From Clonostachys chloroleuca (lineage: Eukaryota; Ascomycota; Sordariomycetes; Hypocreales; Bionectriaceae): 64,000 bases of DNA. Of the stretch, positions 1-11,243 are shown in pieces. The first letter of the stretch is position 1. Every line of letters begins with the position of its first letter. Both the position numbers and the translations under genes were made by a program. The notes beneath the pieces were generated by a model. That model searched no databases. It was not told where the DNA came from and saw nothing but the letters and a program-made list of their open reading frames with translations. The stretch is from assembly GCA_037952775.1 (NCBI GenBank), contig JBANAY010000003.1, positions 28,458,001-28,522,000 of the forward strand, in the 5' to 3' direction.

Positions 1-1804
1 CCCGATAGATGGAATTAAATAAAGTTAATAGTTAAAGGTTCCTTACATTGTGGCAGTAAAGAACATGGCATCCTTCTGAGGGGCAGGAGTAGGTTGTGGT
101 GTTTGACCCATGACTTGTAGTGTAGGAGCCGGTAGCTCAAGTCTCAGATAACCCTCGGGTATCATGGAAGGGCGTCCAAATGTCATACTAAGAGTGCTTC
201 AATGGAAGAAAGCGAAAATTGTCAGGCGAAAGGTTGCACACCAAGAGTTTATCGTCTGCATAGACTTTGTTGGAGTATCAACCATACCGATCTAAAAGAA
301 TACATCCAAACCAGACACGCTTTCGTATTTCGCTTTCAAGGGGAGGAAATCGGTTGTTGGTCTTGGGAGAATGGAGGCCTAGCTGAAAAGCGGTGGTTAT
401 TGCCAATCCATGGACAGTCCATGCTTGAACAGACTTTTGTGTTCCTTGTAGATATTGTCCTAGGATGAGAAGGTATTGTACTGAATACAGTTAGATCTTT
501 GTTTGATGTCCTGAGACGGAGTAATTGGGGTTACAAACCTAGTTCCACGCTAATATTGCGCCGTGACTCTTTATCACAAAGTCCGTTGGCTCTTTGATAA
601 TACACATCAGATTCTTCGATTCTTTCTTCGGCAGATACATTTGACTCAACGAAAAGGGTGGCGGCCATAGCCATGATGATGTTGAGCAGCCCAAGCCACG
701 TCCGGCGGGCCATGGTGAAATTATTCCTCTTCATCTCGAAATAAGTGGCACAGAACCACTCTTCGTGGACAAATGGTAGTAGCTGGCCAGTCTTTTGGAA
801 GTATTCGCGTATTAGGCTCCATGTGCGGGCTTCGGACGGCAGAGCATAGATGTTGACCCCTGCGCGGGCACGATACTGCCGTCTCTCGGCTGCTTCATCG
901 TCGGCGGCTTGATGTGGACGCGACACGCTCATGCCTCCCGAAACTTCTCGGGCTTGGTTTGACGGCGAAGGGAAAGCTTCGCGCCAGTTGCCAATACGAG
1001 CCATGCCCAACGAGATGTGGCGGAGGAATGCAATGTTAGATGAGGGGCCTTGTGTATAGCAGTATCAGCATAGGCTTTCCTTGCCGTCAAGGGCCAGAAA
1101 CATGAAAACTGGAAGGGACTCAAGACGAACCAAAATATCCCCAATCTTCTTCATCAGTGAACTTGATTGCCCCCATTCCATCTATAGAATCCTCAGCGTT
1201 GTCGATCTCGCCAATCCCGCCATTATTGGGGTAGATGAGATGGTCTGAAGCCGCTTGGTTCAGGGATTCTTCGTCGTCGTCCTCTTCATCCTGGCCGCGG
1301 ACCTGGCCATCTCTCACTCGATCTTCCATTGTGGACGATGAAGCATCACCCGAGGCCGATTTCTGACTACGCTGAACTTCCTGCAAGGTGGTCTCTATGT
1401 CCTTGAGTCGGTTTTCTAAACTTTCGAGGTAGCTGTTCTCTTAATTAGAGACTTTGGAACAGGTATTCCTACTTCAACAAGTCACATACCTTCTGCCGAC
1501 GGTAAGACTAGTAGCAACCCCAGCCTGCTCATACAAGCACTCGCAACCCAGCTCGCTACACAACGAGCACTTTGGTCGGCTGCCATCACACTACAAGAAC
1601 TCAAAGGCACTTGTTAGCATGTGAAACGTGTATAAGTCTCTGGTTCGATCTCTGATGAGTACATACCCGCGTTTTCCGATGCCGGCAGTTACTGCAAGCC
1701 AGTGCAACTCTGCGTCTCTTGTTCGGGCCACTACCTTCACCCGCACTGGCTCTTGTGGAAGATCCCCAGCTTTCTTGCGGGTCAGTTTGAGCCGTAGCTG
1801 ACAT
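1..1804 (-). CDS. Zn2Cys6 fungal transcription factor, 3' end beyond window
   Basis: Nuclear zinc-cluster regulator. Exons read on the minus strand: 1804-1667, 1590-1490, about 1439-1131, 1048-539, 480 to about 51; the last donor (GTAAGG) leads off the left edge. Exon 1 ends in CSNCRHRKTR and exon 2 opens CDGSRPKCSLC, together the six-cysteine DNA-binding cluster at about residues 35-65. Exon 3 carries a short coiled-coil linker (ENSYLESLENRLKDIE) and an acidic stretch. Exons 4-5 carry the fungal-specific regulatory domain (WFCATYFEM, then LGQYLQGTQKSVQAW and GLAITTAFQLGLH). The 481-538 and 1049-1130 introns join cleanly in frame. The exon 2/3 junction does not: with the obvious GTATGT donor and TTAAG acceptor the frame is off, and one more AG dinucleotide at the acceptor would restore it. 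Its neighbours suggest it could regulate the adjacent enzyme genes; this is inference. Confidence 0.85.
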
Positions 1805-2450
1805 GGTCCACGGAAGCGAATGGGAATCCTATCTTGCCCTGGTCAGTTAAGAAGGCGCAAAGTAGGGAAGGGAGGGCTGCTTCGTGCCGGGAGAACTGGC
1901 GTGATCGTGGCCGGCTTCTAACCGACAGAAACAACTGTTCTCTTCGGGTGGAGGACGGGAGGGAATCGTATTAGTACCTCCCCCGAGCTCCCCGACACGA
2001 AGACACACGTGAATCAAGGTATAAACCCCGTTGCGGGGGAAGCTAATGGAAATAAGACCGGGAACTTGACGAGGCTGGGGAAATGCGGAGTTGGCGGATT
2101 GCGACCCCATGCGCTATTCCTTGATAGATCTCGTTTACAGAATGAGAGAAACTTGGCGTCGGGGAGTTAGGGATTGATCAAGTTAGGTGTGTATTAACGG
2201 CTGGCCTGCACGTGTCTCCGTGCATTGAGGGGATGGATCAATATACCACAAGACAAAGAGTGATATACACGGTTGCTGACAGGACATCGAACAACAAGGC
2301 ACTACGACGAGTTTTTGACTACATATGAGCCCTAGCCCATATTCTTGGATTACAGGCTTGTTGACCTGATAAAAGTCCTTATACTTTAGAGAGATATCAT
2401 CTCTACTCGTAGGTATTGATTTAAAGAACAAGTCCTTCTGACGGAGTATC
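1805..2450. other. gene-free stretch upstream of the zinc-cluster gene
   Basis: About 650 bases between the regulator start and the 3' end of the alpha/beta hydrolase. It must hold the regulator promoter. Open frames here lack homology I recognise and have no splice support. No clear TATA box or CCG-N5-CGG site was seen. Confidence 0.6.
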
Positions 2451-3510
2451 TTAAAGTACAGACTTTCTCCCCTTGTTCCACTTAGAAACAAATTCAAGGA
2501 GCTCGAGCCGAATCTTTTCTCCATGAGTAGACCCTAGAAAATGGACGCCTCCCTCACAGACGACAAGCTTAGCTTCGGCCGAGTTGGTTAAAAGCTTGAT
2601 GTCCTCCTCAGCCTGGCGCACACTAAATACCACATCGTCGGTTCCCTGAGAGATTGTTGAGGTCTTAATTTTGATGAACGATATTTGGGATCGTGGACTG
2701 GTGGAAGAAAAAGCAACAAACCTTACTTACCTGGAACCAGAGCACAGGACACCTAATGTGCGGTAGACGCCCTCTCAACCCATCCCTCTCTGCAAGGCTC
2801 ACAGCGGCCATGCAGATTCGCTTCTTGCCTTGGTCTCCGCTATAGTTCTTCCTGATGTTACGGGCCCAGAAGTCCCGGGTCTCTGGAGTGACGGCCGCAC
2901 CGTAACCGATCTTCATCAGAAAATCACAGTAAGCGTCTCCAGGCTCAAAGTCATCAGCTGGTGCAGGGTCCCCTGCGATGCCGACCAAGCCAGAACAAGC
3001 CTCTGGTCCGTCCCAGCATCCGAGTTCTCGGCTCTTGGGGGATTCAGAGTCCATGCTGCTTCCAATGGGGATGATACCTTTGACCTAGAGGAACGTGTTA
3101 GCCCACTACGCTCAACACTAGAGAAAAATGTCTCAAACCCTATCAGGTGCTAGCAAAGCCATTCTCGTGGCAATCCATCCGCCCTGTGAGGTCCCTGAGG
3201 CGAAGACCTTGTCAATTTCGAGAGCGTCGAGGAGTTGCAGGCTCATGATTGCGGAGTCCCAGTACGTGAACGATTCCGTCTTCTTGAGCTGGGTTATTCC
3301 ATGCCCAAGGGGCTCAATGGCTACTAGGTTTAGCGCATCTGTGAGCCCTTTATCTTCGAATTGGGGCAAGTAGTAATCCGCGGTGGTGGTGAATGGGTTG
3401 AAAAGAACCAGGGTCGGCTTTGCTGGGTCGAGGAGAGGCGCAGAAAGTCGATGACCTACATCGATCCCCCCTAAATGAGGGACCAAAAGTGTCTTGATAG
3501 GCTCAATCAT
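2451..3510 (-). CDS. alpha/beta-hydrolase fold protein
   Basis: About 306 residues from three exons (3510-3139, 3084-2731, 2645-2451), both introns phase 0 with GTTTGA/CTAG and GTAAGT/CAG signals. The start is the ATG at 3510, giving MIEPIKTLLVPHLGG. Family marks: an oxyanion-type loop (LVLFNPF), the nucleophile elbow GTSQGG (serine near residue 112), a cap region with GDAYCDFL, the acid-bearing strand GTDDVVFS and a C-terminal catalytic histidine in GGVHFLG. This is the layout of soluble esterases and C-C bond hydrolases; the substrate cannot be read from sequence. It is transcribed away from the FAD monooxygenase across a 440-base shared promoter, so the two are likely co-regulated. A ring-cleavage or lactone/ester hydrolase acting after the monooxygenase is a reasonable guess only. 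Confidence 0.88.
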
Positions 3511-3949
3511 GATTCTGAATTTCTTGGGTCTTTGTGAAAAAGTAGTTGGTGTAAAACTGCGAGTTTTCAATTGGGGGTTGATGCTGGGAATAGGAAGACA
3601 GTGACGTGTTCTGATATGGTTACATATGGCAAAATCGACCTCGGCACACCAGGTCACGCTCATCTAGACAAAGTTGTATGGGGAGTAGAAACCGTTAAAC
3701 GGCCGAAGTGGTTGTGCAGATCGTGCTTGGGCAGATCCCTAACTCCCCGAAGGCTATCCGGTTTGCTGTTTGCACGACTCGTCCCCGTTTTTCTACATCA
3801 CGACTGTCTGCAAGCGCCGTGAATATAAGGGCATGTCTGTATTTTCTTCCATCAGTGTCGATATTTGAGCATCAGGATACTTCAGCAAACGACATCTTCA
3901 CTGTGCAAGGAAAGTCTATAGAGATATCATTCATATCGTCAGAACAAAC
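3511..3949. promoter_or_regulatory. divergent promoter, hydrolase / FAD monooxygenase
   Basis: Shared intergenic region. It contains the perfect inverted repeat CCGTTAAACGG at 3692-3702 (CCG-N5-CGG, the half-site type bound by zinc-cluster dimers), overlapping CGGCCG at 3700-3705, plus CCG-N9-CGG at 3747-3761. A TATA-like GAATATAAGG at 3821-3830 lies about 120 bases before the proposed monooxygenase start. Binding by the neighbouring regulator is inference. Confidence 0.5.
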
Positions 3950-5505
3950 ATGGTCAGCAGCCTACCCAATTTGCAATCATGGCATTGAATCAAGCTTATC
4001 AATAAATCAACAGTCTGCTCAAAAGAAGGATCTGCATGTTGGCATCGTCGGCGCAGGCATTGGCGGCCTGGCTACAGCCATTGCCATGCGAAGGGCAGGA
4101 GCTCGTGTGACCGTCTTGGAGTCTGCAGAGCAGCTTGGTGAGGTCTGTATCTCCGTCAGATTGAAGTTCAGCAGGCTCGACAGCTGACTGTTTTGAAGAT
4201 TGGCGCTGGTATCCAAATGACACCAAATGTCTCGGTGTTGCTGCAACGCTGGGGAGTGGACAAGATCATTGGCGAGAACTTGGTTCAATTTGAAGAGCTC
4301 AACATGCGCCGCAAGGACGGAACCCGCGTAGGATACACAAAAATTGCTACTCTGGAAGAGTCTCTCGGAAGACCCTGGTGGGTTGTTCACCGTGCTCATC
4401 TTCACGAGGGACTGGTGACAATCGCGGAGAAACTGGGCGCCAAGATCCATATCAACTCTGCCGTCGCCAAAATCGACTTTGAGAGCCTGGAAGGAGTAAC
4501 GGCCGTCACTCATCGAGGCCAAAGCTACCACTTTGACTTCCTAGTTGGCGCAGACGGCATCAACAGCATCACTAGGAAATCTCTCTTCCCCCAGGTCGCC
4601 CCTGAGCCGCCAACCACCAATTGTGCCTACCGCGCTCTTGTCCCCTATGACCAGATCCGCAAGGATCCGGTGGCTAAGGAGCTGATAGAGAAGCTCACCA
4701 TGGAGGTATGGATGGCTGAGAATGCCTACATAATTACCTATCCCATCAGTGCCGGAAAGGTTTTCAACTTGGTCCTCTCTCATCACCGCCGCGAGAAGGT
4801 CCGCAACACTGAGCTCAACGTTCCCATTGAGGAGATGCGCAACGAGTACAAGGACTTTGATCCTCGCATTAAGAGGATCGTTGATATGATCGATAGCACC
4901 GTGAGTCCTCAAACCAAAACGAATACTTGAATTGGATACTAATACCCAGTGCCCAGTCTCGATGGCCCCTGATGGTCACCGGTCCCATGAAGTCATGGTC
5001 ATCTCGGCGCAAGAACGCAGTCCTCATCGGTGATGCGGCCCATTCCATGGTGAACCACATGGCACAGGGCGCTGCCACTTCCATGGAGGACGGTGCTTTC
5101 CTGGGCAGATGCATCGCCAAGGTTGTGGAAGGCCAAGTTAGGCTGGAGGAAGCGGTTCGCATTTACGAGCAAGAGCGCATGCCAAAGGCCTACGAGAAGC
5201 AGCAAGTCTCTTTCATCAACGGCGCCATCTGGCATTTGCCGGACGGGCCAGAGCAGCAGGCACGGGACAAGGCGATGTCGGCAGAGCTGCAGGGCAAGTA
5301 CTATGTTCGTAGCAGCAACCTCTACGGTGACCCCCAAACTGTCCTCGCTGTGTATGGATATGATGCTGAGGAGCATGCCGAGACGGCGTTGTCGACATAC
5401 CTGAATGGCGAGCGAGAACCGTTCCATGTAGACACCGGGGTTACTGGCAGTCTTCAGAAGAAGTACATGGACTGGTTCCGGCCCGCTGAGCAAGCAAAGC
5501 TCTAG
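3950..5505 (+). CDS. FAD-dependent monooxygenase (salicylate hydroxylase-like)
   Basis: Flavoprotein aromatic hydroxylase type. Body exons: 4014-4142, 4199-4900, 4957-5505, joined by introns with GTCTGT/GAAG (branch CTGAC) and GTGAGT/CAG. No in-frame ATG lies directly upstream; the best start is ATG at 3950-3952 spliced over a 61-base intron (GTCAGC to ACAG, 3953-4013) to give M-SAQKKDLHVGIVGAG. Motifs: FAD Rossmann GAGIGGLA, the IGAGIQMTPN segment, the NAD(P)H/FAD motif in FLVGADGINS, and the ribityl-binding GDAAHSM. Total about 460 residues, normal for the family. It probably hydroxylates an aromatic or heteroaromatic acid using NAD(P)H and O2. A following hydrolase, transporter and glycosyltransferase suggest catabolism or tailoring of a small aromatic compound. 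Confidence 0.87.
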
Positions 5506-6547
5506 ATGAGATGTTTACCTGAGAGGTGATCATGTATATACGCAATATAGTTATTATTAACGAATCCACGGTGATTTTTATCAAACGAGTTATTGCTACC
5601 AATTACCATCGAATTCTGTTATTAAACATCGCAACAATTTATTTAAAATCGACGAGCGATTCAATTGTTAAATGGTGCTGAAATCGTCATGTTTAAGAAT
5701 ACGGGCATTCACTATCCTTTTCAGAGTCCGTAGCCATCACATTGAACGCAACATCTACGGCAAATTATTCACCAGGATCACATGCAATAATTGAGAGAAC
5801 CGTAGTCTGAAATTATGGGGAAATGATTGTCAGGGAGGAATGTCACCAGAAATGACTTCCATCCCAAATCCGGCCTTTAGCGCAAAACTACGAGAGAATC
5901 ACAGAGAACCCGTAGAGCAGGAGGTTATACTCAGTATCTCAACAAAACGATAGAAGAGGCCCATAAATCGTCTTTCCAAGCTTGAGGCTGCACCTTGGTC
6001 ATGGCCATTTCAGTTGTCCAATCATCAGCGATACCGTCGACCGTCGGGAAAAAGCCGACCAACCCGGTTATCGGAGCTGGTCATGACTCAAGGCCCACGC
6101 AACTACAATGGACTAGTGAAGGGTCTAGATGATTGATAATTTGGTCACATATAATCGTGGGGCTCCGTGAGGCTAATAAAATCCTTGCGGGGCCCGGGTA
6201 GATAGGGAATTTTTCTGATCAAGATTTCCCCGCTGAAAGGATACGCGAGGCCAGATCCTGTCCGTAGCTTGTGATGCCAGTCAGAACCCGGGGTCATCTG
6301 GGGTCGATTGGTCTCTCGCATGCTGTTATCCTCTACCAGACTATTGGGTCCAACAAGGGTGCTGGTGTTGTGTCTTTCTGGCACATAAAGAGGCTGAGAT
6401 CCTGTCCTTGATTTTGTCGTCTTTGACCCATCTACTGGACAGACCGATCTGTCTCCCGTTCTTCTCAATTCATCATTTTCAGCTTCAGTCTGTCTGCAAC
6501 CACTCAACCGACTCAATTCGACTGAGAAACTGGTTGAAGTATTCACC
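5506..6547. other. intergenic region with MFS promoter
   Basis: About 1 kb between two genes on the plus strand. It carries CCGGTTATCGG at 6064-6074, a second CCG-N5-CGG arrangement, and CCGTCGG just upstream near 6047. A pyrimidine-rich stretch with CATAAAG near 6380 could be the core promoter. No gene was seen. Confidence 0.5.
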
Positions 6548-8199
6548 ATGGTGCCGGAAAAACTGCAAGTTGAACATGACGATAGAGCTTCAGCTACCGA
6601 CGAAACCCACGAGATGACCTTCGATCATCAGGCCGAGAAGAATCTCGTCCGGAAGCTGGACAGATGCATTGTGCCCACCGTCATGATTGCCTACCTCTTG
6701 TGCTTCCTTGACAGAACCAACATTGGAAACGCCCGTCTGTTTGGTCTTGAGCAAGAACTCGGGCTGGTTGGCTCCCAGTACCAAGTGGCTGTGGCAGTCT
6801 TATTTGTCCCCTATGTCCTCGTCGAAGTCCCTAGCAATCTGATCCTCAAAAAGTTCACTCCCTCGAAGTGGCTCGCATTCATCACGGTCGGCTGGGGCAT
6901 CGTATCTACTTTAACAGGAGTCGTTCACAGCTATGCGGGACTTCTTGTGGTTCGTGTGCTACTGGGACTGTTGGAAGGTGGCCTTTTTCCTGGTCTTACG
7001 GTCTATTTGACACTTTTTTACACCAAGAAAGAAATCGCGCTCAGAATCGGCTATCTATTTGTCAGTTCCGCCTTGGCTGGGGCCTGCGGTGGTCTTCTGG
7101 CTTACGGGATAGGTTTCATGGATGGAGTCGCCGGCCAATCTGGATGGCGTTGGGTGTTCATTCTAGAAGGTAAGTGTTATTTCCAGACGGCGGCCAGACC
7201 CTTTGATAGAGGCTGATAATGTTCAAATCTAGGCGTACCTACGGTGGCTTTTGGGGTTGCCTTGTACTTTGTCCTTGCTGACGATCCCCATACTGCATGG
7301 TTCCTCAACGAGGATGAGAGACAGCTTCTCGTAGCTAGACTGCAGCGTCAGACTGGTTTCAGCGAGGAGTTTGATAAGAGGGATGCTATCCTGGCGGTCA
7401 AAGATTGGAAGACTTGGCTGTTTGCAGCGGGCCAGTTTGGTGTCAACTCCATGCTGTATAGCTACTCTGTCTTTCTTCCCTCTATTATCCGAGGTACAAG
7501 GCTCTTCGTGATCCCCCTATCACAAGATGAATGTCCGATTTACTGACAAACCGAACAGGCCTTGGACAATGGACTGCCCCCCAGGCTCAGGCTCTGACTG
7601 TGCCTTGCTATGCTCTGGGCGCCATGAGCTACTTGATTGTAGCATGGGTTTCCGACCGCCATCAGCTCCGCGGGCTGTATCAAGTTATATTCGCCTCGAT
7701 ATGCATTATTGGCTACGGTCTATCTATCGTAGATGTTGGTCCTGCAGCACACTATGCTGCTACTTTCATCATCTCTTTGGGTCTTTTCGTCGCGGTTGGG
7801 CTGCCTCTGGCCTGGTTGCCTTCGAACAATCCACGATATGGCAAACGTACGACTGCGTCGGCAATTCAAATCACGATTTGCAATTGCTCCGGAATATTAG
7901 CACCATTTGTAAGAGCAAACAGAAGTCCTTTCTTTCACCTAATTTGACTTCAATAGAAGCTAACAGATTGCATTCAGCTGTACCCTACAAAGGACGCGCC
8001 CCGATACACGATGGGCTATGCCGTGTCTATTGGGCTGCTCGGTTACGGAATCTTCATCTATGGCTTCATGTCGCTCTACCTCAATCACGTGAACAAGAGG
8101 CGCAGGGCCGGAAAAGAGGATCACAAAATCGCCGGAATGTCCGAAGAGGAGATCAAAGCTCTGGGTGACAGAAGCCCGAGATTTCTGTATACGATTTGA
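6548..8199 (+). CDS. MFS transporter, allantoate/anion:cation symporter type (Dal5-like)
   Basis: About 484 residues from four exons (6548-7169, 7233-7493, 7559-7908, 7978-8199); all introns have GT-AG ends and keep frame. ATG at 6548 follows a clean CACC context. The protein has the about 12 membrane helices of the major facilitator superfamily. Marks of the Dal5/anion:cation symporter branch are CFLDRTNIGNARL after helix 1, the motif around VEVPSNLILKKF in helix 2, and the LLGLLEGGLFPGL stretch in helix 4. Such proteins take up carboxylates, allantoate, nicotinate or other organic anions at the plasma membrane. Next to an aromatic monooxygenase and hydrolase it would fit import of the pathway substrate. 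The C-terminal tail (EEEIKALGDRSPRFLYT) is typical of this group. Confidence 0.92.
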
Positions 8200-8561
8200 A
8201 CTGTTACTCAATGGGGTCTTTACATGTAAGAAGGCCAGACAACGCGCTCTCTGACAACTCATAATAATTCTATCTATTTCTTTATCTATATCACCCGTGC
8301 CTGTTGAGCAGTATACAGCCCCGCATCCGAATACACGCCCAGATCCCGTGAGGGTATGCTTCACCAAGTCACTCTCTAGTATGGTTCCGTCTCGAGTGCT
8401 CCCAGAATGCTCTTGGACCATCCTAAAGCCATCAAACGGCACGGTCAGTAAATTTCCGAATATAATAGGCCCTTTCATGGTTTATGTTTCCTTCCATAAG
8501 ATTTCCAAGCCCAAATAAGACCCTCAAATCACACATAAACAGTGCCCTCTTTTTGCTGGGA
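8200..8561. other. convergent 3' region, MFS / glycosyltransferase
   Basis: About 360 bases between two convergent genes. It should hold both polyadenylation regions; AATAATTC and TATCTATTTC are AT-rich candidates. No gene seen. Confidence 0.5.
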
Positions 8562-10335
8562 TTATTTGATATAGGCTAATTTCGCAACTTCCCGCGCCGC
8601 GATGTCGCGTCCTTTCTCCCTTGATCTGATCTTGTCTCCCAGCTGCTTCGCAGTCTCACGTATCTTGATGCCTGGCTCGTCGTTGCCGATTACTTTCAAG
8701 ATCGAGGCACTGAGGTCCTCCACTGTCCACTCCGGGCTGGTCTTCTTGCAGCCCCAAACCCCGACCCCAGCCATTTCGGTCAGGGAAGCAAAGTTGTACG
8801 TGTCATACCACATTGGCAAAACGACCTGGGCCACACCAGCGCTAGATCCACGTCAGAAGAGTTGTATTCAAGCCAGAAGAACTGGGACTTACGCTATAGC
8901 TTCATGGTAGCAGTTTGACCCTCCGTGGTGGACAGAGGCGATGATGTCCCCCGTCTGGAGAATGGAGTACAGGTCTGCGGTGAGCCATTTCGTCACCCGC
9001 ACCCGGCCCTCGTCGATGTACGGCTGCAGTCGCTTCAGAAACTCGTCCGAATATTCACCTCGTTTCTTTATTTTCCAAATGATTTGAACTTGAGTCTTTG
9101 CTAGAACGTCCACCAAGGCAGCGGCAATAACCCCAGCGCGCTCCTCTTCGACCTAGTAGTCTCCAAAGTATGACGTTAGCGTGCTGAAGAGTAAGAGGGC
9201 AATCGACGACGACAAGCAGATTCAGAGAAAAGTTAATGTGACTCACGCGAAAATAGCTACCAGGGCTGAAAAGGATTGTCGGTGCTTGCTTGAGCCACAG
9301 CGCCAACTCCGGGTCTTGCTCTGAAACAGGTGCGTTATCTATCAGAATTGGCCCTGCGCGGGTGACGTTTGTCGGGATGAAGTCGACTGGGATGGCTGCG
9401 CCCTCTGTATCCATGGTGATCCACGGAACGTCAGGTCGGTGAAGGCCTAGGAAATTGATCGGTTCCTTGAGGCCCTTCTCTCTGAGTGCAGCCTTTTTGG
9501 CAGAGATTCCAGGTGTGTACAGGATGGAACTGATCATGCGGATATTTAGGTAGATGTTCTCTGGGATCCTGCGTAGGGGCACAGGGAATTCGATCCCTGA
9601 TGACTGGCTGTTTCCTCCAAGTTAGCTCAGTGGCAGTTGATCAATATCTAAGGCCAAGACTCACGCAGGGAATTTCCAGAGAGCACTCCCGTGCGGCTGG
9701 TCTCCCACAAAGTTGTCTAGGACGGTATTTGGGGTAATTACAGCATGCTGTCGGTTTTTGTCTCTCGTCGCGTCAAGTGCCGGTCGCATAAACACCTCGT
9801 TTACAATAACAGCGGGATCGACCTCGTCAATCACACGTCCAATCTCTTCATACAGGGCCAGGTGTTCCTCAACAGTCCATGGCGAAATCAACCACTGGAA
9901 ATCCCGAGTCATCTTCTGAAGACCAGCAAGTCCCGGCGGCCCCATCATGACATCCTGCGACTCCCAGCCGGGATACCTAGCCGCCGACTCCTTCTCGCAT
10001 GAGTCGGCAAAGGATAATCCCTTCAAGCTGTGGAAGGTGATATCCCGAGCTGCCGGAGTCTTAGCCCTGGCAGATGATGAAATGCGTTCAATCGTGCTGC
10101 GGAGCTTGGGGAAAGAGGCGAAATGGACATCGAGGTCTGGGAAGTTCTCAAGCAGGGCGTAAGCGGTCGCCATGTGCGCATTGGAAAACCCATGGTGTTC
10201 ATTTGCGAGAAACAAGACGGTCTTGTTCTTGCCCTGGATGTAGGGCGGACGCTGATGGAGATCTGCGCCTCCTGAGAGGAAGTAGGCCAGCGAGGCGATC
10301 AGCACCGCGCCGGCGATTAGAATTCTAGCAAACAT
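8562..10335 (-). CDS. UDP-glycosyltransferase (GT1 family), membrane-anchored
   Basis: About 523 residues from four exons (10335-9665, 9607-9247, 9152-8893, 8841-8562) with standard splice signals; all three joins keep frame. An N-terminal hydrophobic anchor (ARILIAGAVLIASLAYFL) is followed by an acceptor-binding half with the catalytic-type histidine region LANEHHGFSNAH, and a C-terminal nucleotide-sugar half with the signature HHGGSNCYHEAIA then VLPMWYDTYNFA. The anchor at the N terminus is usual for this fungal UGT group. It should transfer glucose or a related sugar from UDP-sugar to a small hydrophobic or phenolic acceptor, probably for detoxification or tailoring. It is convergent with the MFS gene, so it is a cluster neighbour but not certainly a pathway member. 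Confidence 0.9.
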
Positions 10336-11243
10336 GATGGCCTAGGTGTCAAGATCAACTGAGAGAGCAGATGCCTCGAGAAACGAGGGGATTTTTATGT
10401 TGAGGCGGTGGGGAAAGAGTAAGCAAGCTTACATAGTTGAAACGCTTGAAATGGGCGGTATCATTCTCTATGCCCTAGGTGGAATGATCACCGTGCCGCA
10501 CGAGCAAAGTCTGGGGCACAGTATCAACAATCCTCGTCATGTCCAAACCCCCTGGTCTTTGAAGAAAAGAGTATTGCCTTCATGGGCCAATTTTCCGAGC
10601 TTGAATCAGCATCAGTCTGTAATATCTTCTCTCACGGATAATGTCTTCCAACTATATCTAAAGCCCCCCAATCAGGTTTCATTTCAAGCTAGACCTTTTT
10701 GTTTCATAGTGCCCTTGAAAAGAGCCAGGGTCATGTGGAGCAGCTACAAACGGGGATGGAGTCCTCGAGAGCACTAATGATAGTTGAGCCTCATGCTTAA
10801 GAAAAGAAGATAGATGAATGAGTCTTTGCGTGTAAAGTTATTGCTGCTCTTCTGAATTTCAAACGCATAATAAGAAGGCTTCCTCGTAATGAGGAGTTTA
10901 TACAGCTCAAGTATGCCTGTTTCATGTCAAACTCTAACGCCCCAATGTAACATCATGAGCAGCGGCTGTACTGATCCAAGACATCTCGAGGAATATTGAC
11001 AATATTGACAGCTGAGGCGTTTCAACAGGCGCTCTGCTTACTAAGTATTCGGGTATCATTGGGTTACAGTTGGGCAGTCATCATGCCATCACCTTACATA
11101 TCTTCCAGCTTCAACATTACCCCGCGTCTTGAACGAAGGGCATTCAGAAGCAGACGTCTTGATCTTGTCACTGTTTTCAGAACTTTCGTTCCTCGACAAG
11201 ACGGGATTGAGTATTCGCTTGTTCTGATCTCGTCAGCAATAGA
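10336..11243. other. gene-free stretch
   Basis: About 900 bases between two divergent genes (glycosyltransferase and F-box protein). Must hold both promoters. The open frame at 10346-10777 has no recognisable protein features. Nothing else seen. Confidence 0.5.

Noticed and set aside
3708..4187. Long N-terminal extension of the monooxygenase frame to 3708
   Set aside because: It begins at GTG, not ATG, overlaps the promoter and adds about 100 residues foreign to the family.
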